Shown piece by piece: positions 25,895-38,700 of a stretch of DNA of 64,000 bases. The stretch is from Lojkania enalia. Its lineage: Eukaryota; Ascomycota; Dothideomycetes; Pleosporales. Within the stretch, counting starts at the first letter, position 1. Each line of letters begins with the position of its first letter. Made by a program: the position numbers and the translations under genes. The stretch covers positions 31,965-95,964 of the forward strand of contig ML986597.1 of NCBI GenBank assembly GCA_010094045.1, written 5' to 3'. The notes beneath the pieces were generated by a model. It ran no database searches. It saw nothing but the letters and a program-made list of their open reading frames with translations, and was not told where the DNA came from.

Positions 25895-26812
25895 TATAGC
25901 TAAAAGTATTAAGTTCTATAATATTTAGGTCCTTCTAGTAAATAGTATAATACTTTAGTTATTTATAATAGTTACTAGATAGATAATATAAGTTAATATT
26001 ATATAGGGAAATTAGGTTAGTATAGTTATTTAGGGTACTAGATATTATAACACCTATTATAGTATAGCAGAGCTTATTAGAGAGAGAATATCGGAGGTAT
26101 ATAATTTATCTAATTTTATTTAGTTTAGTATCTATAATTAGGCGTTAGAATTTAGTAAAATAAATAGGAAATCTACTTTAGCCTTATTTTAAGATCTCTA
26201 GCTTACTCTATACTATAGTCTTCTTATTCCAGTCGCTATAGGTAGATTTTAAAAAGGTAACTAAGCTATCTATAGAGTTAATACTCTTATCTATTAATAG
26301 GTTAACTAATATTACTAGGTCTTATTCTAGGCGAAAATAGATATATAGAAGGCGGGTATATTTAGTTAGGTATTAGTTAGCGTTTCTTCCTAGTTTATAG
26401 TAGAGCTTTTTAATAAAGTATAAAAGCTCTAAATATTTACTAGAAAATATTAAAAAGTTAGATAAATAGTTAGAATAGAAATATTGATTATATATAGTTT
26501 TAGGTAGATTAGAAGTTAATATAGATATCTATTTAGAAGCTAGGGTTATAAGCTAAATCGAGCTAAGGGCGGGTAATAGTTCTATTATTATTAATATACT
26601 AGTAGCTAATAGAGGGGTAGCTATTTAACAGCTACTAAATTCTCTTTATATCGCTTTAAGGTCTAATTTATAGTAGTTCTCTTAGGTTATTAAGGCTTCT
26701 ACTAGCATCTCGTTCTTCTACTATAAAGAGTCTAGTTTACTTTAGATCTTTTTAAATATATTAACAAGTATATTCTTATCTATAGTATATAATAGTAGAT
26801 AATATAATATAA

Positions 26813-27115
26813 TATTAAAGACGCTTATATATAGTTAGTTAATTATACTTTAGGTAGTTAACTCTATTACTATATACTATATATAAATATTAAAATATTA
26901 TGTAAAAAATAGAGATATCTATATTATATAAGTTTTTATAGGGGCTAGGTTTATACTACTATATAGGCTAGTCGGGTTAGTAAAACCTTCTTCTATTATA
27001 GTTAAAATAAGTTGGTTATATTCTAACTAGTAGTTAATAACTATTACTAGTAGCTAGTTTAGGTATTATAGTAAGGGTAGTATAGGTGTAGAGGTATTGC
27101 GGTATTACTGTAATA
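26813..27115 (-). repeat. 5' LTR of Gypsy-A2
   Basis: 303 bp, the reverse complement of the Gypsy-A LTR, ending GGTATTACTGTAATA and followed by the CTACT duplication and P2 sequence. Confidence 0.93.
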
Positions 27116-27660
27116 CTACTATATATATAACTCTACTATTTATTATTTATAAAGAACGCGTCTATATCTCTATATAGTATAAAGAAGTAGGTATACTATA
27201 TAATTAGAAAATTTTAGTCTCTAAAAACGGCTGGATAAATAATATATTTAGTTTTAAGTAGCTAAAGTACTTTAATAAGTATATAAAGATGCGTTAGGTA
27301 AGATTATATAGGCTACTTATTTTAGACGGCTATAAAAGCTACCTTAACTAGAAATTTAAAGATTACTACCTTATATAAAAGATTCTAATATTTTATATAC
27401 CTTTTTATTTATTTTATATACTTTAGCCTCTTAATATAGTTTACTTCTTACTATTAAAGCTAAAGTATTTATAGCGCGTATAAGACTTAGTATACTAATA
27501 TATCTACTATATTAATAAAGAAGGCTTTTTTCTAGCCTTTAAGAACGCGTTTTTTAATATATTTATATATAAGAACTATTAAAAGACTTTTAAAGTAATA
27601 GGAATTATTTTTCTAAATATATAGGTTATATTAAATCGCTTTAATATATAACTATATATT

Positions 27661-27963
27661 TATTATAGTAATACTATAATACCTCTATACCTATACTATT
27701 CTTATTATAATACTCGAACTAGCTACTAGTAATAGCTATTAGCTACTAGCTAGAATATAACCGACTTATTATAACTATAATAGTGGAAGGTTTTACTAAT
27801 CTAGCTAGTCTATATAGTAGTATAGACCTAACTTCTATAAAAACTTATATAATATAGATATTTCTATTTTTTACGTAATATTTTAATATTTATATATAGT
27901 ATATAATAATAGAGTTAACTATTTAAAGTACGATTAACTAACTATATATAAACGTCTATAATA
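27661..27963 (+). repeat. 5' LTR of Gypsy-A3
   Basis: 303 bp, TATTATAGTAATAC...CGTCTATAATA, followed directly by gag leader sequence as in A5. Confidence 0.93.
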
Positions 27964-29619
27964 TTATATTATATTATCTACTATTATATATTATAGACGA
28001 GAACGCGTTTATTAATATATTTAAAGAGATCTAAAGTAAACTAGACTCTTTATAGTAGAAGAATAAGATGTTAGTAAAGGCCTTAATAACCTAAGAGAAC
28101 TACTATAAGTTAGACCTTAAAGCAATATAAAGAGAATTTAGTAGCTATTAAATAGCTACTCTTCTACTAGCTACTAGTATATTAATAGTAATAGAACTAT
28201 TACCTATCTTTAGCCTAATTTAACCTATAATCCTAGCGTCTAAATAGATACTTATATTAACTTCTAATCTATTTAAAACTATATATAACTTATATTTCTA
28301 TTTTAACTATTTATCTAACCTTCTAATATTCTTTAGTAAATGTTTAGAGCTTTTATATTTTATTAGAAAGCTCTACTATAAATTAGAAGGAAATACTAAC
28401 TAATATCTAACTAAATATACCCGCCTTCTATATATCTTTTCTCGTCTAGAATAAGACTTAGTAATATTAGTTAACCTATTAATAGATAAGAGTATTAATT
28501 CTATAAATAGCTTAGTCGCCTTCTTAGAATTTACCTATAATAACTAGAATAAGAAGACTATAGTATAAAGTAAGCTAGAAACTTTAAAATAAGACTAAAG
28601 CAGGTTTTCTACTTACTTTACTAAATTCCGACGCCTGATTATAGATACTAAACTAAATAAGACTAGATAAATTATATATCTCTAATATTCTCTCTCTAAT
28701 AAACTCTACTATATTATAATAAGTATTATAATACCTAGCACCCTAAACGACTATATTAATCTAATTTTCCTATATAATATTAACCTATATTATTTATCTA
28801 GTAACTACTATAAATAACTAAAGTATTATACTATTTATTAGAAGGATTTAAATACTATAAAACTTAATACTTTTAGTTATATACCTATAGGCTTTAATAA
28901 ATAAGAAAGGTACTACTACAAAGAATACTATTATAAGTATAGTAGTAAGAGATGTATTTTGCTAGAATATAATACCCTTCTACTATTAATCTATTAAGGG
29001 TTTTAGAGCTCTACTATACCCTATAAGTTCTATTCTTAATCCTCTAACTAATCTTCTAACCAATTCTTAATATACTTATTATCTTATAGATAAGACTGTT
29101 ATTTTTACTCCTAAATATAGCTAGCCTTACTAATTAAAATATTACTAAATAGTCTATTCTAGAAGTAAATTATTTTTTAAAACTATACTTATATTAAATT
29201 TCTATATATCTATAAAACTAACCTCTATAAAAATAGTTATAAAACTACTAGATTCTAGCTTCTTTCTTAATCTATTAAAACCTAGTCTAATAAGATATTA
29301 ATATTCTTATTAATACTAGAGCTACTAGTTATAACTATATTTATAGAGATCTTATATATATTTTAAAATTTTAAAAGATATAACTTCTATATAATTTATA
29401 CTTAATTAGTTTTAATAGAGAAGTTTTTTATAGAGGAACTATCTTCTACTTAATTATTTTAACCCTCTAACATCTAAACTATTTAGAGATAGTATATTTC
29501 TATATAATTATACTAGGAAAATACTAGTTAATTCTAAAATAGTTATAGATATATAAGTATTATATAAACCTAGACTATAAGAATATATAGCTAGTCTTTT
29601 CTATTAACTAATATCTAAC

Positions 29620-29986
29620 TGTTATAAATACCCCTATAAGAATCTCTATACTAGATCTAATCGAGATCTAAAACTCTATATAACTAGAAGAATAAAGCTA
29701 ATATAAGATACGTAATATACTTAATAGTTTAGTTAACTAAATAACTGAGTATACTTAATTACTTAGTAGACTAAGTAACTAAGTAGAAAGAAATAGTAAG
29801 AGAACTAAATTATATTTAACAACCTTACAACTCTAACCTTTATAGCTTTTTATAGTTAACTTAAATATTTTTTATATACTCTACTTATATACTTCTATTA
29901 TAAGCTTATAAAAATATACCCCTATAGTACGTAATTACTCTTAGTTATTACCCTATCCTATACCTAGCTAATCAGGGGCTATTATA
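29620..29986 (+). repeat. 5' LTR of Gypsy-B1
   Basis: 367 bp, TGTTATAAATACCCC...GGGGCTATTATA. It has about 42 bp more than the 3' LTR, around a perfect inverted repeat TTACTTAGT-AG-ACTAAGTAA (29759-29778). Confidence 0.93.
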
Positions 29987-32900
29987 CTTTAACTACTCTT
30001 ATAAGACTAGAAGAAGTAAGACTAGTTAAACTACCCTAGTTATAAAGAAAGAGATACCTTTAGTAAGTAATATAGAAAACTCACGTAAGTAGAATGTTGG
30101 GATTAGCTAGTAAAGCTACCTCTTTAGAGGTAGGTATAATAACTATATTTATAAGAATATAGAACGAGTTAATATAATAATAGGAATAGCTAGTCCTAGT
30201 AGATAAATAGATAAAAAGCCTAAAGGAGACTTAAGATAGTCTTCTTAAAAGTCTTAAGAGAATATAAGAAATAGTTAATAGTAAGTAAGGAATAGGACTC
30301 GTAGGAATTATCTAGAAACTTAAATAAGTTAAAAGAGTACTACTAATAATATATTATTAGTAATAAATTAAGTTAGTACTACTTAATAAGTTTAACAGAA
30401 CTAGGTCTAAACTTAAAAAATTCCTAGTAGTAGTAAGAATTTATATTAACGTTAACCTAGATATTATCTAGTATAAGAATAAGAAAGTACTGTTTATAGG
30501 AGCCTATTTAATAGGTAAACTACTCGACTAGTTCCGGTCCTTCCTAATAGATTTTAAGAACCATGTAGAAGAATACTAGAAAAGCGAAACTAAGGTAATA
30601 TTTATAAGCCTAATATATTTCTAATAGAAACTTAAACTAGCGTTTAGAAATATCGATGAAGTACGAGTAGTAGAAGATAGATTTTACAACCTAGTTTAAC
30701 TAGGATCTGTTATCTTATATATATTAAGTTTTTAACAGCTCTCGAATAAAATTATATAGGACGACTATAGTATAATAGTAAAGTTTTATAGAGGATTGAA
30801 AATAGAGATAAGAAGGGTAATAATATATATAGAATAACCTCAGGATCTAGCGTTATACTTCTAACTAGTAAAAAGAATTAACAATAAACTATACTAGTTT
30901 AAGAATAAGAAAAGGTAGGCGTACTATTAAAGGGCACGCTTTTTAGTAAGAGCTGCCGACGCGGGCGGACCTATAAATCTAAGTACTACTAGAGAAAAGA
31001 AGCCTAAGTTATAAGCGACGCAAGAAAAGAAGACTTAGAAGAAGGATATTAAATACTACAATTATTAGAAACTAGAATATATAGTAAAAGAATATCGAAG
31101 TAAAAAGAAAGAAAAGAAAAACCAGCCTATAGAAGATAAACCGCAGGAAGTAGGTAAAGAAAAACTAGCTGTAACTATAGAATATAGAATCTTATACTAG
31201 TCCTTCTATAATAAAGACGAGTGTTAAATGTACTAACAACTTAAAGAAACTATAAGATACTAGTTTTAAAAGAAAATGTAACTTATAGCAATATAAAAAT
31301 ATATAAAAAGATGGCTAGAAGAAGTTTAGCAAATATTAGATAAGGATAAAGAAATAAATACCCCGTTATAAATAGAAGAAGCTACTACTAGAGTACTAAT
31401 ACTTAAACCAGTATCTAGAGTATATTCTATATACCGATAAAGAATAATCGAGTATAAATAGAGAACCCTAGCTCCTATAGCTACCCTATAAGAGGAATTA
31501 CCTATAATATTCTACGATAAGAATAGGCTAGGATAAGATATTATTAACGTTTACGAAGAATGGTAAAATATCTACTTAAGGGAAATCCGTTTCTTATACT
31601 TCTAAAAATAGATAGAAATAATAAAAGTAGTAGAAGAATATCTTAATATAATAGATTGGAACAAGGCTATATATATAGTATAAAAAGTAGTAGCCTTCTT
31701 ACAAAATAAAGTACTAGTAAAGTACTAGGTATTAAAGGTATTACGATATAAATAGAAATAGGACTACTAGATTAGAAAAGATAATAACCTCTATATAAAC
31801 TAATACTACCTAGTATACTTTAAGATAGTATAGATATCGTATATTAAACGATAATATAGAGCCTACTAAAGAAGAAAAGAAGATATAAGTATATAGCTAA
31901 GACGACTAAATAAAGATAAGGTACTAGGAAATCCTGTAAAGTAAGAAGCTATAATAGAATAGGAAGTTACTAAATAAATTTAAAATTATATAATATTTAA
32001 ACCTAGACCTCTACTATCTAGAGTATATATTAGAGGAAGATTAGAGTATAAATGTTTAGAACGGAAATACCTAAAATATATATTTATAAAAGAAGTAATA
32101 GCCTATTAGCCTAAAATAACTTAATTATATAGATATATAGGAGGATACTATCTTATAATACGCGGATAATACTACGGCTATAAAGTATATATACTTATTA
32201 ATAGTAGAGTAATAAAGAATTTTATAGCTAGCAACTATATTGCTAGAAAAGAAATACTTATAGTATAACTAGAACAACTCTATATAATCTAAACTATAGA
32301 AGAGAAAGACTTCTAGAAGAAAATTATATATACTATAGAACTAGGAGAATTTAAAATTCTAGGAATAACCTAATAAGAATAAATCTTCTAAATTGTAGAA
32401 ATTACCAACTATAATATTATCCTAGGAATTCTATAGTTAAGAAAGGAAAATCCTTAGATAAACTAGTAAACGGGACGAATCATCTTTAAAAACTTTAGCT
32501 AACTAGTTAAGGAACAACTTACTATAATAGTAAAAGAAGTAGTAAAAGAATTATTCCTAATAGGAAACGTATTATATAGTATATCTAAAGAATACTAATA
32601 CTTAATAAAATAATTTTAAAAACTACTATAATATCTACTTAAATATAGAGAATACGATTATAAAACTAAACTATAACTAGAAAAAGAACCCGGATATAGA
32701 CTAATATATAGCCTAATACTAAAGGAAGTAGAGGCCCTAGAATAATATATAGACGAGTATCTAAAGAAAGGAATAATCCGAGAATTAAGTTTACTAGTAG
32801 TATACTTTATACTCTTTGTAGATAAGAAAGAAATAATAGACCTATAAATATATATTAATTATTATATTCTTAACAATATTATAATTAAGAATTAATACTC

Positions 32901-33487
32901 TTTACTACTTATCCGCAATTTAAGAGACTAACTAAGGGAAGCTACTATCTTTACAAAATTAGATATCTAAAATATATACTACTAGATCTATATTAAAGAA
33001 GGAGATAAATAGAAAATAGTATTTTAAACGAAAAAGAGACTCTTTAAATACCTAGTTATACTATTTAGACTTACTAATATACCAGCTACCTTTTAAAAAC
33101 AAATTAATAAGGTACTAAGACTCTACCTTAGATAATTCTATATAGTATATTTAGACGACGTTCTCGTATATTTAAAAATAAAGTAAGAATATAAGAAATA
33201 TATTAAATAAGTACTACGCGTACTATAAGTAGTAAAATTATACTTTAAGGTAAGAAAATATAAATTCTATACTATATAAATAGACTATTTAGAATTTATT
33301 ATTAAACTAGAACAACTATAAATAGATTTAAATAAATTAGTAGTAATTAGAAACTAGCTAACTTTAAAGTTAGTTAAAGACGTCTAATCCTTTATAAGAT
33401 TTTATAACTTCTATCGAACCTTTATAGATAATTGGAGTAATATAACTACACCCTTAATATAACTATTAAGGAAAGATATTACTTTTA

Positions 33488-35325
33488 ACGTATTCTATAA
33501 GCGAGTAGGTCACACAAGCGAGTGGGTCGGCCCCATCTATTAAATAGCTCCACCATTAATTAAATTGCGATACCTTAACAACCAGGTGTTAAAAATCGTT
33601 TAAATAAAAGCTAAATACTTCTTACTATTTAAGCTATCTAAAACGACGTGTTATTATCCATCCGACGCGCTTATAAGCTATATAACGTCAATCTTTCCAC
33701 GCTACAGCAACGGCTAGCTGGCGTTACCTCTCGACGCGACTGTAAGGCTAACTTAAAGAGCCTTACTAAGTTAGAAGAGGAGGCTATTACTGAGTTTATT
33801 CTTAAGCTAGATTTAAAAGGGTTTTCACCTACTCTTACTACTATACGAGATATAGCTAATTCCCTACTAGCTGAGCGTAACGCTAGTTAAGTAGGCTAGA
33901 ACTAGCCAGCCAACTTCGTCGCACGTACCCTATTAATTAAAACCCGTCTAAACCGACTATACAACTATTAATAAGTAAGGTGTAAGGATCCTAATACTAT
34001 TAGAAGGTGGTTTAAGCTTATAGAGGCTGTAATTAGGTAGTATAGAATAACTGAGGCGGATATATTCAATTTTAATAAGATAGACTTTTAGATAGGAGTT
34101 ATTACGAGCTAGACTATTATTATAAATATAGAGCGTTATAATCGACTAAAAGCTCTATAGCTAGGTAATTATAAGTAGGTAATAGTTATCTAAGGTGTGA
34201 GCGCAGCAGGTTAGATAGTTCTACTATATATTATCCTTAAGGCTAAATACTACTAAGTAGCCTAGTATAGTAAGAATCTACTAAAAGATTAGATAATTGG
34301 CGTTAGTAAGAATAGTTGGATAATAAATGAGTATGGAATTAAGTAGCTAAAGTACTTTAATTCTTATACTAAGACTCGCTTAATTAGCTTATAGCGACTG
34401 CTTATTTTTAATAGTTATAAGAGCTACTATTCTATAGAATTCCTCAGCTTCTGTAGGTAGAATTGTATTCTACCTCTCTATATACCAGCATACGCCTTAT
34501 ATATACTACAACTATTTAATGTAGGCTGCTTCTTACTATTAAAGCGAGCCTACAGCAGTTAGATTAACCAGCTAATATATTACTATATCAACCATATCGA
34601 TAAGCTATCTTTCCTACTAGCCTTTAAGGCTGCCTTTAAGAAAGTAATAACTAAGGATAATATCTATACAGGATTTCAAGCTATAGGTCTTATTCTATTT
34701 AAACTAGATGTAGTACTCTTACAGCTTAATATTAAACTTCGAACACCTACACTAGAGCTAGCTACAATAATAATATAGACTGCTAAAATACTAAGTAATC
34801 CTTATAAATTTGAGGCTTAGAAGCAGCTTCTCTATACCCGTATTCAAAAGCACCAGAATTTATTACCTTCTACTCTACTTAAGATAGTAGAGCAGCTTAA
34901 TAAAGGATATATAAAAATGGCCTATCTAGCTGCCCTACAATACTCTCGAACAACTGCTCTAGAGCAGGCTGTTAAGGAGCTTATAAAGCGCAAACAGCGT
35001 AAAAGGAAACGAATTTAGGTAGGAGGAGTTCTACTAGTTAAGCAGGGTATTAAGATAGCTACTACTAGTACTAGTATAGTAGGAAAGTGTTGTAAGCAGC
35101 TATTAGCTAATAGTAAGATATCGCGCGTACGACGCTGCGCACGCTATAAAACACCTAAGTATAATTCTCGCACTTACAAATATAATAGAGGAGGTACTTA
35201 ATAATTCTATTATTAAATATCTCATCTGTATCTAAAAGCGTTGTTAAGCTGTTCGTATACAAAGGCTGAGAATTAGTAATAGCCGACCTACTCGCTTATA
35301 TAACCTACTCGCTTATAGAATACGT
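33488..35325 (+). mobile_element. Pogo element D1 (Fot1/pogo family), complete, inside Gypsy-B1
   Basis: 1838 bp with perfect terminal inverted repeats of at least 23 bp, beginning ACGTATTCTATAAGCGAG. TA target duplications lie at 33486-33487 and 35326-35327. Each end has two tandem copies of an AAGCGAGT(A/G)GGTC box. The host is Gypsy-B1 RNase H. It is less eroded than its host and still GC-richer at both ends. Confidence 0.95.
33603..35201 (+). pseudogene. D1 transposase remnant (pogo/Fot1 DDE_1)
   Basis: One frame of 533 codons without indels, stopped mainly by RIP-type TAA/TAG. The first 100 residues hold the psq-type HTH (LSIRRAYKLYNVNLSTLQQRLAG, then LTKLEEEAITEFILKLDLKGF), with an open stretch at 33648-33890. 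The true start lies upstream of the GTG at 33648, since similar residues (IQAIQND) precede it. The first catalytic motif reads FNFNKIDF (about 34060-34090) and the second LLIFNSYKSY (about 34400-34430); both usual Asp are Asn. LQLFNVGCF and FLLAFKAAF segments follow. The C terminus (about 35120-35180) is a decayed zinc knuckle, RRCARYKTPKYNSRTYK. Length fits full-size pogo transposases. Confidence 0.88.
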
Positions 35326-35437
35326 TATATAGGGAAGTAAATAAGAAAAAGCCTTCTAAAAAGTTAAGAAATAATTCTAATAAGAACTAGTACTAAAATT
35401 CTACGACTTAGAAAAGAAAACTTTTATAGAAACTAAC

Positions 35438-35741
35438 TATTACGGTAATACCGCGACACCTCTACACCTATACTACTCTTATTATAATATCTAAACTAGC
35501 TGCTAGTAATAGCTATTAGCTACTAGCTAGAATATAACCGACTTATCTTAACTATAATAGAGGAAGGTTTCGCCGACCCGGCTAGCCTATATAGTAGTAT
35601 AGATCTAACTCCTATAAAAAACCTATATAATATAGATATCTCTATTCTTTATACAACGTTTTAATATTTATATATAGTACGTAGTAATAGAGTTAACTGT
35701 CTAAAGTACGATTAACCAACTATATATAAGTATCTATAATA
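35438..35741 (+). repeat. 5' LTR of Gypsy-A5
   Basis: 304 bp, TATTACGGTAATACCGCG...AAGTATCTATAATA. Confidence 0.96.
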
Positions 35742-35769
35742 TTATATTATATTATCTACTATTATATAC

Positions 35770-38700
35770 TATAGACGAGAATACGCTTATTAATATACTT
35801 AAAAAGATCTAGAGCAAGCTAGACTCTTTATAGTAGAAGAATAAGATGCTAGTAGAGGCCTTAATAACCTAGGAGAACTGCTATAAGTTAGACCTTAAAG
35901 TAATATAAAGGGAATTTAGTAGCTGTTAAATAGCTACTCCTCTACCAGCTACTAGTATATTAATAGTAATAGAACTATTACCCGCCCTTAGCCTAACTTA
36001 GCCTATAATCCTAGCTTCTAAATAGATACCTACGTTAACTCCTAATCCGCCTAAAACTATATATAACCCGTATTTCCGTTCTAACTACGTACTTAACCTT
36101 CTAATATTCTCTAGTAAACGCTTAGAGCTTTTATACTTTATTAGAAAGCTCTACTATAAACTAGAAGAAAATGCTAACTAATACCTAACTAAATATACCT
36201 ACCTTCTATATACCTATTCCCGCCTAAAATAAGACCTAGTAATATTAGTTAACCTATTAATAGATAAGAGTATTAACTCTATAGATAGCTTAGTCGCCTT
36301 CTTAGAATTTACCTATAGCGACTAGAATAAGGAGACTATAGTATAAAGTAAGCTAGAAACCTTAAAGTAAGGCCGAAGCAGGTTTCCTACTTACTTTACT
36401 AAATTCTAACGCCTGATTGTAGATACTAAACTAAATAAGATTGGATAAATCGTATATTTCTAATATTCTCTTTCTAATAAGCTCTGCCGTACTATAATTA
36501 GTATTATAATACCTAGCACCCTAAACAACTATGCTAATCTAATTTCCCTATATAATACTAACCTATATTACCTACTTAATAACTACTATAAATAACCGAA
36601 GTATTATACTATTTACTAGAAGAACCTGAATACTATAAAACTCGATACTTCTAACTATACGCCTATAAGCTCTAATAAATAAGAAAAGCGCCGCTATAAA
36701 GGACGCTGTTATAAGTATAATAGTAAGAGATATATTTTACTAGAATACAGCGCTCCTCTACTATTAATCTGTTAAGGGTTTTAGAGCTCTACTATACCCT
36801 ATAGGTTCTACTCTTAATCCTCTAACCAATCCTCTAACTAATTCTTAATACGTTTATTATCTTATAGATAAGACTATTACTTTTACTCTTAAACGCAGCT
36901 AGTCTCGCCGACTAGAATATTGTTAAAAGATCCGTCCTAGAAGTAAGTTATTTCTTAGGACTATACCTATACTAAATCTCTATATACTTATAGAACTAGC
37001 TTCTATAGAAATAGTTATAGAACTACTAGATCCTAACTTCTTTCTTAATCTATTAAGACCTAGTCTAGTAAGATATTAATATTCTTATTAATACTAGGGC
37101 TACTAGTTATAGTTATATCTATAGAAACTTTATACGTACTCTAAAATTCTAAAAAATATAACTTCTATATAACCTATATCTAACCAGCTTTAATAGAAAA
37201 GTCTTTTATAAGAGAACTATCTCCTATTTAGTTATCTTAACCCTCTAACACCTAAACTATTTAGAGATAGTATATCTCTATATAACTATACTAGAAAAAT
37301 ACTAGTTAATTCTAGAACAGCTATAGATATATAAGTATTATATAAACCTAGACTATAAGAATAAATAGCTAGTCTTTACTACTAACTAATACCTAACTTA
37401 ATACTTATAATCTACTAGCGCTATTATCTACTAATAGGCTGCTTAAACGGTTATTAAAAACTGTAAACTACTTAAACCTAATATAAAAGGAGATTCTAAA
37501 GTAACTAATTTACAACCCTTATATAGCCTAAAGCCTAGATAATACTACTTAAAGCTCTGCCTATTAAGCTATACCTAATATAATTACTAGCTACTTAAGA
37601 TACTATACTAGTTAAAAGAACTTAAAACTAAGACCGACCTAACCTTAAATAAAGATTATAGTTAAGAGAACTTATCTAAATCTAAATATCTAAAGTTTAT
37701 ACTATAGCTAGATATATATTATATAGGTGCTATACTACTAGTCTAACTCTCCTAATAATCTAACTATAAAATCTTCGCTATATTAATAGCTAATATTAAT
37801 AAGGCTCTAGCTCTAAAGGTATATACTAACCCTATTACTAAAGTACCTAAAGAATACTATAACCTATTATCTATCTTCTTATATAAGAATGCGGATAAGC
37901 TGCCTAAATAATAACTATATAATTATAAGATTAAACTAGAAAATAATAAGTAAGCTAGCTTCGGTCTATTCTATAAGATGTCTTAGAACGAGTTAAAGGT
38001 ATTAAAGAAGTATCTTAACGAGAACTTATCTAAGGGATTTATTAGAATAAGTTTATTACTAGTAGCTGTACCTATAATCTTTATAAAGAAATCTAAAAGT
38101 AGTTTCCAATTTTATATAGACTATAGAGTTCTAAATACTATTATTATTAAGAACTAATACCCGATTCTACTAATCTAAGAAATATTAACCTAACTTAGTA
38201 AAGTTAAGTATTATATAAAACTTAATATTATTACCACGTTTAATAAGCTAAGGATTGCTAAGGGAGATAAATAGAAGACTATCTTCTATATATGCTATAG
38301 GCTGTTTAAATACCTAGTAATACTTTTTAGCCTAGCTAATACTCTAAGCACGTTCTAGTACTTTATAAATAATATGTTAAGACTATACTTTAATATATTT
38401 TATACTACCTATATTAATAATATCCTAATATTTAGTAAGAATCTAAAGGATTATAAGTAGTATATTTAGCTAGTCCTTAAAGCCTTAAGAGCAAATAGTC
38501 TACAGTTTAATATAGATAAATATAAGTTCTACTAGTTAGAAGTAATCTACCTAGAGTATATAATTATTATAGAAGAGATCTATATAAACCTAAAGAAGGT
38601 AGAAATAATTGTTAACTAAGAATACTTTAAAAATATAAAAGATATTTAAGCCTTTATAAGCTTCGCGAACTTCTACTAATAATTAATTAATAACTTCTTA

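Larger units (their letters stand above)
11886..27115 (-). mobile_element. Gypsy-A copy A2, minus strand, split by TRIM-1, P1 (with Copia-2) and a solo LTR
   Basis: A complete but dead Gypsy-A element in reverse orientation, inserted in P2 with target duplication CTACT. Segments: 11886-12099, 13371-14024, 21535-25354 and 25900-27115, about 5.9 kb once insertions are removed, close to the 6022 bp of A5. The 3' LTR is at the left and the 5' LTR at 26813-27115. Reverse-complement translation across 21535-25354 gives chromodomain, integrase, RNase H and RT remnants matching A5. gag lies at about 25900-26810. RIP erosion is severe. Confidence 0.92.
11152..27660 (+). mobile_element. Pogo element P2 (Fot1/pogo, Tc1-mariner), split by Gypsy-A2 and cut by Gypsy-A3
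   Basis: Two separated pieces (11152-11885 and 27116-27660) join into one pogo-type transposase gene collinear with P1. The first piece starts about 268 bp into the element, just after the gap. The second ends where the 5' LTR of Gypsy-A3 begins. The join is supported by a 5-bp duplication CTACT (11881-11885 and 27116-27120) made by Gypsy-A2. The 5' piece encodes the end of the CENP-B-type DNA-binding region and the first DDE motif. The 3' piece covers the second catalytic region. Both ends and the terminal inverted repeats are missing. Heavily RIP-mutated. Confidence 0.85.
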
